Notes under the pieces: model-generated
What the model saw: the letters and a program-made list of their open reading frames with translations, nothing else
What the model was told of the DNA's origin: nothing
Databases searched by the model: none
NCBI RefSeq assembly: GCF_014836495.1
Contig: NZ_JACSQT010000009.1
Location: 1-64,000 of the forward strand
Source: Cytobacillus stercorigallinarum
GTDB taxonomy: Bacteria; Bacillota; Bacilli; Bacillales; Cytobacillaceae
DNA length: 64,000 nt
Direction: 5' to 3'
Translations under genes and position numbers: made by a program
Shown: positions 61,836-64,000 of the stretch, in pieces
Position numbering within the stretch: the stretch's first letter is position 1
How the letters are laid out: every line of letters begins with the position of its first letter

Positions 61836-62615
61836 ATGATAACTGATATACGGTTAAGTGAAACATTACAGGGCAATGTGGCCATCGTTACAGGATCCGC
61901 TCGAGGGATTGGAAAAGAAATCGCTCACAAACTCTTATCTTCTGGCGCAAAAGTTCTGATATGCGGAACAGAAGATGATGATACTGAAAAAACTGCTAGA
62001 GAATTGAAAGCGTTAACAAACGGAGATGCGCAATCGTTCACAGGTGATTTAAGTATTGAAGAAAATGTAGATGAACTTGTGCAATACACATTGGATCAAT
62101 GGGGAAAAATCGATATTCTCGTCAATAACGCTGGCGGTGGTGTGATTCTTCCTTTCTTGGAACAAACACCAAAAACATTGAAAGCGACGATCAATAGAAA
62201 CTTATGGACCACACTATGGTGTTGCTATAAAGTGTTACCTCATATGGTCCAGCAAAAATACGGGAGAATTATCAATATTGGGGCCGATTCCGTTCGAAAT
62301 GGTCTATGGGACCACGCCGCTTATAACGCAGCAAAAGGTGGCGTACACGCCTTAACAACGGGGCTCGCGCGGGAGTTTTCCGAACATGATATTACCGTTA
62401 ATACCATCGCTCCGCCTGCAGTCGATTGTGAGGGTTTAGACCGTATTCGCGAGCGAGACGCTGCATTAGTAAATAAATATATCGAAATCATCCCTAAAGG
62501 AAGAGCTGCCCACAAGGAGGAAGTAGCAGACGCCGTCTGGTATGTTTCAACAAAAGGGGCCTCCTTTATTACGGGTCAAGTCATCAGTGTGAATGGTGGT
62601 AGCAATATGCTCTAA
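61836..62615 (+). CDS. Short-chain dehydrogenase/reductase (possible dihydrodiol dehydrogenase)
   Basis: 259 residues. TGSARGIGKEIA cofactor loop, NNAGGG, a Ser in 'IGADSVRNG' and the Y-x-x-x-K of 'AAYNAAKGGVHALTTGLAREF'; ends 'ITGQVISVNGGSNML'. As first gene of an operon with a Rieske oxygenase it may oxidise the cis-dihydrodiol to a catechol (inference). Start has AAAGGGAA upstream. Confidence 0.85.
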   Translation: MITDIRLSETLQGNVAIVTGSARGIGKEIAHKLLSSGAKVLICGTEDDDTEKTARELKALTNGDAQSFTGDLSIEENVDELVQYTLDQWGKIDILVNNAGGGVILPFLEQTPKTLKATINRNLWTTLWCCYKVLPHMVQQKYGRIINIGADSVRNGLWDHAAYNAAKGGVHALTTGLAREFSEHDITVNTIAPPAVDCEGLDRIRERDAALVNKYIEIIPKGRAAHKEEVADAVWYVSTKGASFITGQVISVNGGSNML

Positions 62616-62640
62616 ATTAATGAAGAGGAGGTCAACCGCT

Positions 62641-63918
62641 ATGAGAGAGATTGTGAAAGATGATATAGAGAAAAATGAGTTTCTTGTCCATCGCAGTGTT
62701 TTTACAGATAAAGAGATTCTTGCCCATGAACGGGCAGAAATCTTCAACAAGTGTTGGTTATTCATTGGTCATGAAACAGAGGTCTCAAAACCAGGGGACT
62801 ATAAAAGGAAAAAGGTTGGTGGGCGCAACTTACTTTTAGTTCATAGCCATGACGGTGAAATCCGTGCATTATATAACACTTGCCCACATCGCGGCGCACT
62901 GGTTTGTAGGGAGAACGAAGGAAATTCTCGTGTATTTCGCTGTTTTTATCATGCATGGAGCTTTAAAAACGATGGCAAGTTAACCGGTATGCCTGGAAGA
63001 GATGGCTTCCCTGAAGACTTCAATGATTGCGCGTCGAAAGATATGAAAGCGGTTCAACGTATTGAAAGCTACCGTGGCTTTATCTTTGTCAATTTCGACG
63101 TAAACGCGATGTCATTAGATGAATATTTAGCTGGTGCAAAAGAGTATATCGATTTAGCTGTCGATCAATCAGAATTGGGGCTAGAAGTATTGGGTGGTAT
63201 CCAGCAATATAGTGTGCGGGCAAACTGGAAGCTGCTAGCTGAGAACAGTGTTGATCTTTATCATGGTATGCCCACACATAAAACCTATTTCGATATTAAG
63301 CACGCACAAGATCCAGAGATTCGGAAAGTCAAACTAGAGGGGAAAGGAAAAGATTTAGGAAATGGGCATGCAGTAATGGAATATGTCGCACCTTGGGGAA
63401 GACCAGTTGCCCAATGGACAGCGATTTGGAGTGAAGAATTAAAGCAAGATATGGAAGAAATGAAAAAGCGATTAGTCGAACGTTTCGGCGAAGATCGTGC
63501 TGAAAGAATTGCCAGCTACAATCGGAATATTATCATCTTCCCTAACCTTGTGATTAATGACATTATGGCCATTACTGCAAGGACCTTTTATCCAGTATCA
63601 CCTGGTTACCTTGAAGTATCAGGGTATTCTTTAGCCCCAGTAGGTGAAAAAGATAACCATCGCCTTGCTAGAAATAATAATTTTCTAGAATTCCTCGGTC
63701 CAGGTGGTTTTGCTACACCAGATGATAATGAAGCATTAGAACTTTGTCAGGAAGCTTATACAAATAACTATGAAGTGGAGTGGAATGACATTTCTAAAGG
63801 AATGGTTCGTGGTGAAGATCACGTATTAGCGACCGATGAACTACAAATGAGAAGCTTTTGGCGACAATACAACAAGATTATTTCATCCGCCTTAATGGAA
63901 AAGGAGGCTACCTTCTAA
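62641..63918 (+). CDS. Rieske ring-hydroxylating oxygenase, alpha subunit
   Basis: 425 residues from ATG 62641 (GAGGAGG nine bases upstream). The Rieske [2Fe-2S] centre is C-P-H-R-G (CPHRGALVC) plus C-F-Y-H (RCFYHAWSF). The mononuclear iron ligands are in 'LLAENSVDLYHGMPTH', D-x2-H-x4-H. It hydroxylates an aromatic ring with O2 and electrons from a ferredoxin/reductase not present in the window. The substrate is not deducible. The next gene overlaps its stop by one base. Confidence 0.9.
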   Translation: MREIVKDDIEKNEFLVHRSVFTDKEILAHERAEIFNKCWLFIGHETEVSKPGDYKRKKVGGRNLLLVHSHDGEIRALYNTCPHRGALVCRENEGNSRVFRCFYHAWSFKNDGKLTGMPGRDGFPEDFNDCASKDMKAVQRIESYRGFIFVNFDVNAMSLDEYLAGAKEYIDLAVDQSELGLEVLGGIQQYSVRANWKLLAENSVDLYHGMPTHKTYFDIKHAQDPEIRKVKLEGKGKDLGNGHAVMEYVAPWGRPVAQWTAIWSEELKQDMEEMKKRLVERFGEDRAERIASYNRNIIIFPNLVINDIMAITARTFYPVSPGYLEVSGYSLAPVGEKDNHRLARNNNFLEFLGPGGFATPDDNEALELCQEAYTNNYEVEWNDISKGMVRGEDHVLATDELQMRSFWRQYNKIISSALMEKEATF

Positions 63919-64000
63919 TGATTGTGAAAAGTGATTTAAAGCATGAAGTGATTGACTTTTTATATCATGAGGCTAAATTACTTGATCAGTGGAAGCTACA
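63918..64000 (+). CDS. Ring-hydroxylating oxygenase beta subunit (partial, runs off window)
   Basis: TAATG overlap with the alpha-subunit stop. The visible residues MIVKSDLKHEVIDFLYHEAK and LLDQWKL match the N-terminal helix of SnoaL-like small subunits of Rieske dioxygenases ('FLYxEAxLLD'). Confidence 0.85.
   Translation, partial: MIVKSDLKHEVIDFLYHEAKLLDQWKL

Overview
The window looks like a chromosomal segment of a low-GC, spore-forming Bacillaceae bacterium (Bacillus sensu lato; I cannot name the species). The signs are strong AGGAGG-type ribosome sites with frequent TTG/GTG starts, YwqC/YwqD/YwqE-type capsule regulators, a YwnA/YwnB-like pair, a sigma-D-type promoter before a LytF-like autolysin, candidate Spo0A boxes, and a CitS/CitT-like two-component system beside a citrate-type carrier.

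Layout. 1-3390 (+): a graveyard of polymorphic-toxin cassettes. An RNase A-like CdiA-CT toxin tip with its immunity gene is followed by a frameshifted LXG/pre-toxin fragment fused out of frame to a non-specific endonuclease remnant, then an intact YezG-type immunity gene, a frameshifted HNH-like toxin remnant, a truncated immunity start and a small intact gene. 3675-24005 (-): a complete Wzx/Wzy-type exopolysaccharide locus. It opens with chain-length/tyrosine-kinase/phosphatase genes, then a membrane 4,6-dehydratase, GalU, a ~470-nt leader with candidate antitermination elements, an aminotransferase, the initiating sugar transferase, two tandem ATP-grasp ligases, a GNAT enzyme, three glycosyltransferases, Wzy, Wzx, and UDP-ManNAcA and UDP-Gal(NAc) precursor genes. 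24227-28337: an exported SGNH-type protein, an isochorismatase-family hydrolase and a glycerate kinase/SLC13 carrier operon. 28566-37710 (-): a sortase-anchored LRR protein with candidate inverted Spo0A boxes upstream, a PBP3-like penicillin-binding protein, a MATE exporter and a beta-helix protein. 37823-39663: a NERD protein and a ~650-bp array of degenerate 51/52-bp tandem repeats.

40613-43734 holds the most interesting candidate. An RRNPP-type (PlcR/NprR-like) HTH-TPR regulator is followed 44 bp later by a small exported protein consisting of a signal peptide plus eight tandem copies of the hexapeptide PLPTQH. The copies differ almost only by synonymous changes. This looks like a multi-copy peptide-pheromone precursor next to its receptor. 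A small unannotated gene converges on it, and a LysM-NlpC/P60 autolysin follows.

43827-57116: small membrane proteins, a hydrolase, a second DNA sliding clamp (DnaN paralogue) abutting a broken yqeK-like gene, the divergent ywnA/ywnB-like pair with a clear promoter/operator, a citrate-type sensor/regulator/carrier set with repeated operator-like motifs, and assorted hypotheticals. 57293-64000: an aromatic-compound catabolic island with a semialdehyde dehydrogenase, 2-oxopent-4-enoate hydratase, oxalocrotonate decarboxylase and tautomerase (4-oxalocrotonate branch of meta-cleavage), controlled by a divergent IclR regulator, then a LysR regulator divergent from an SDR and a Rieske ring-hydroxylating oxygenase whose small subunit runs off the window. 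No tRNA, rRNA, CRISPR array or intact transposase was seen.
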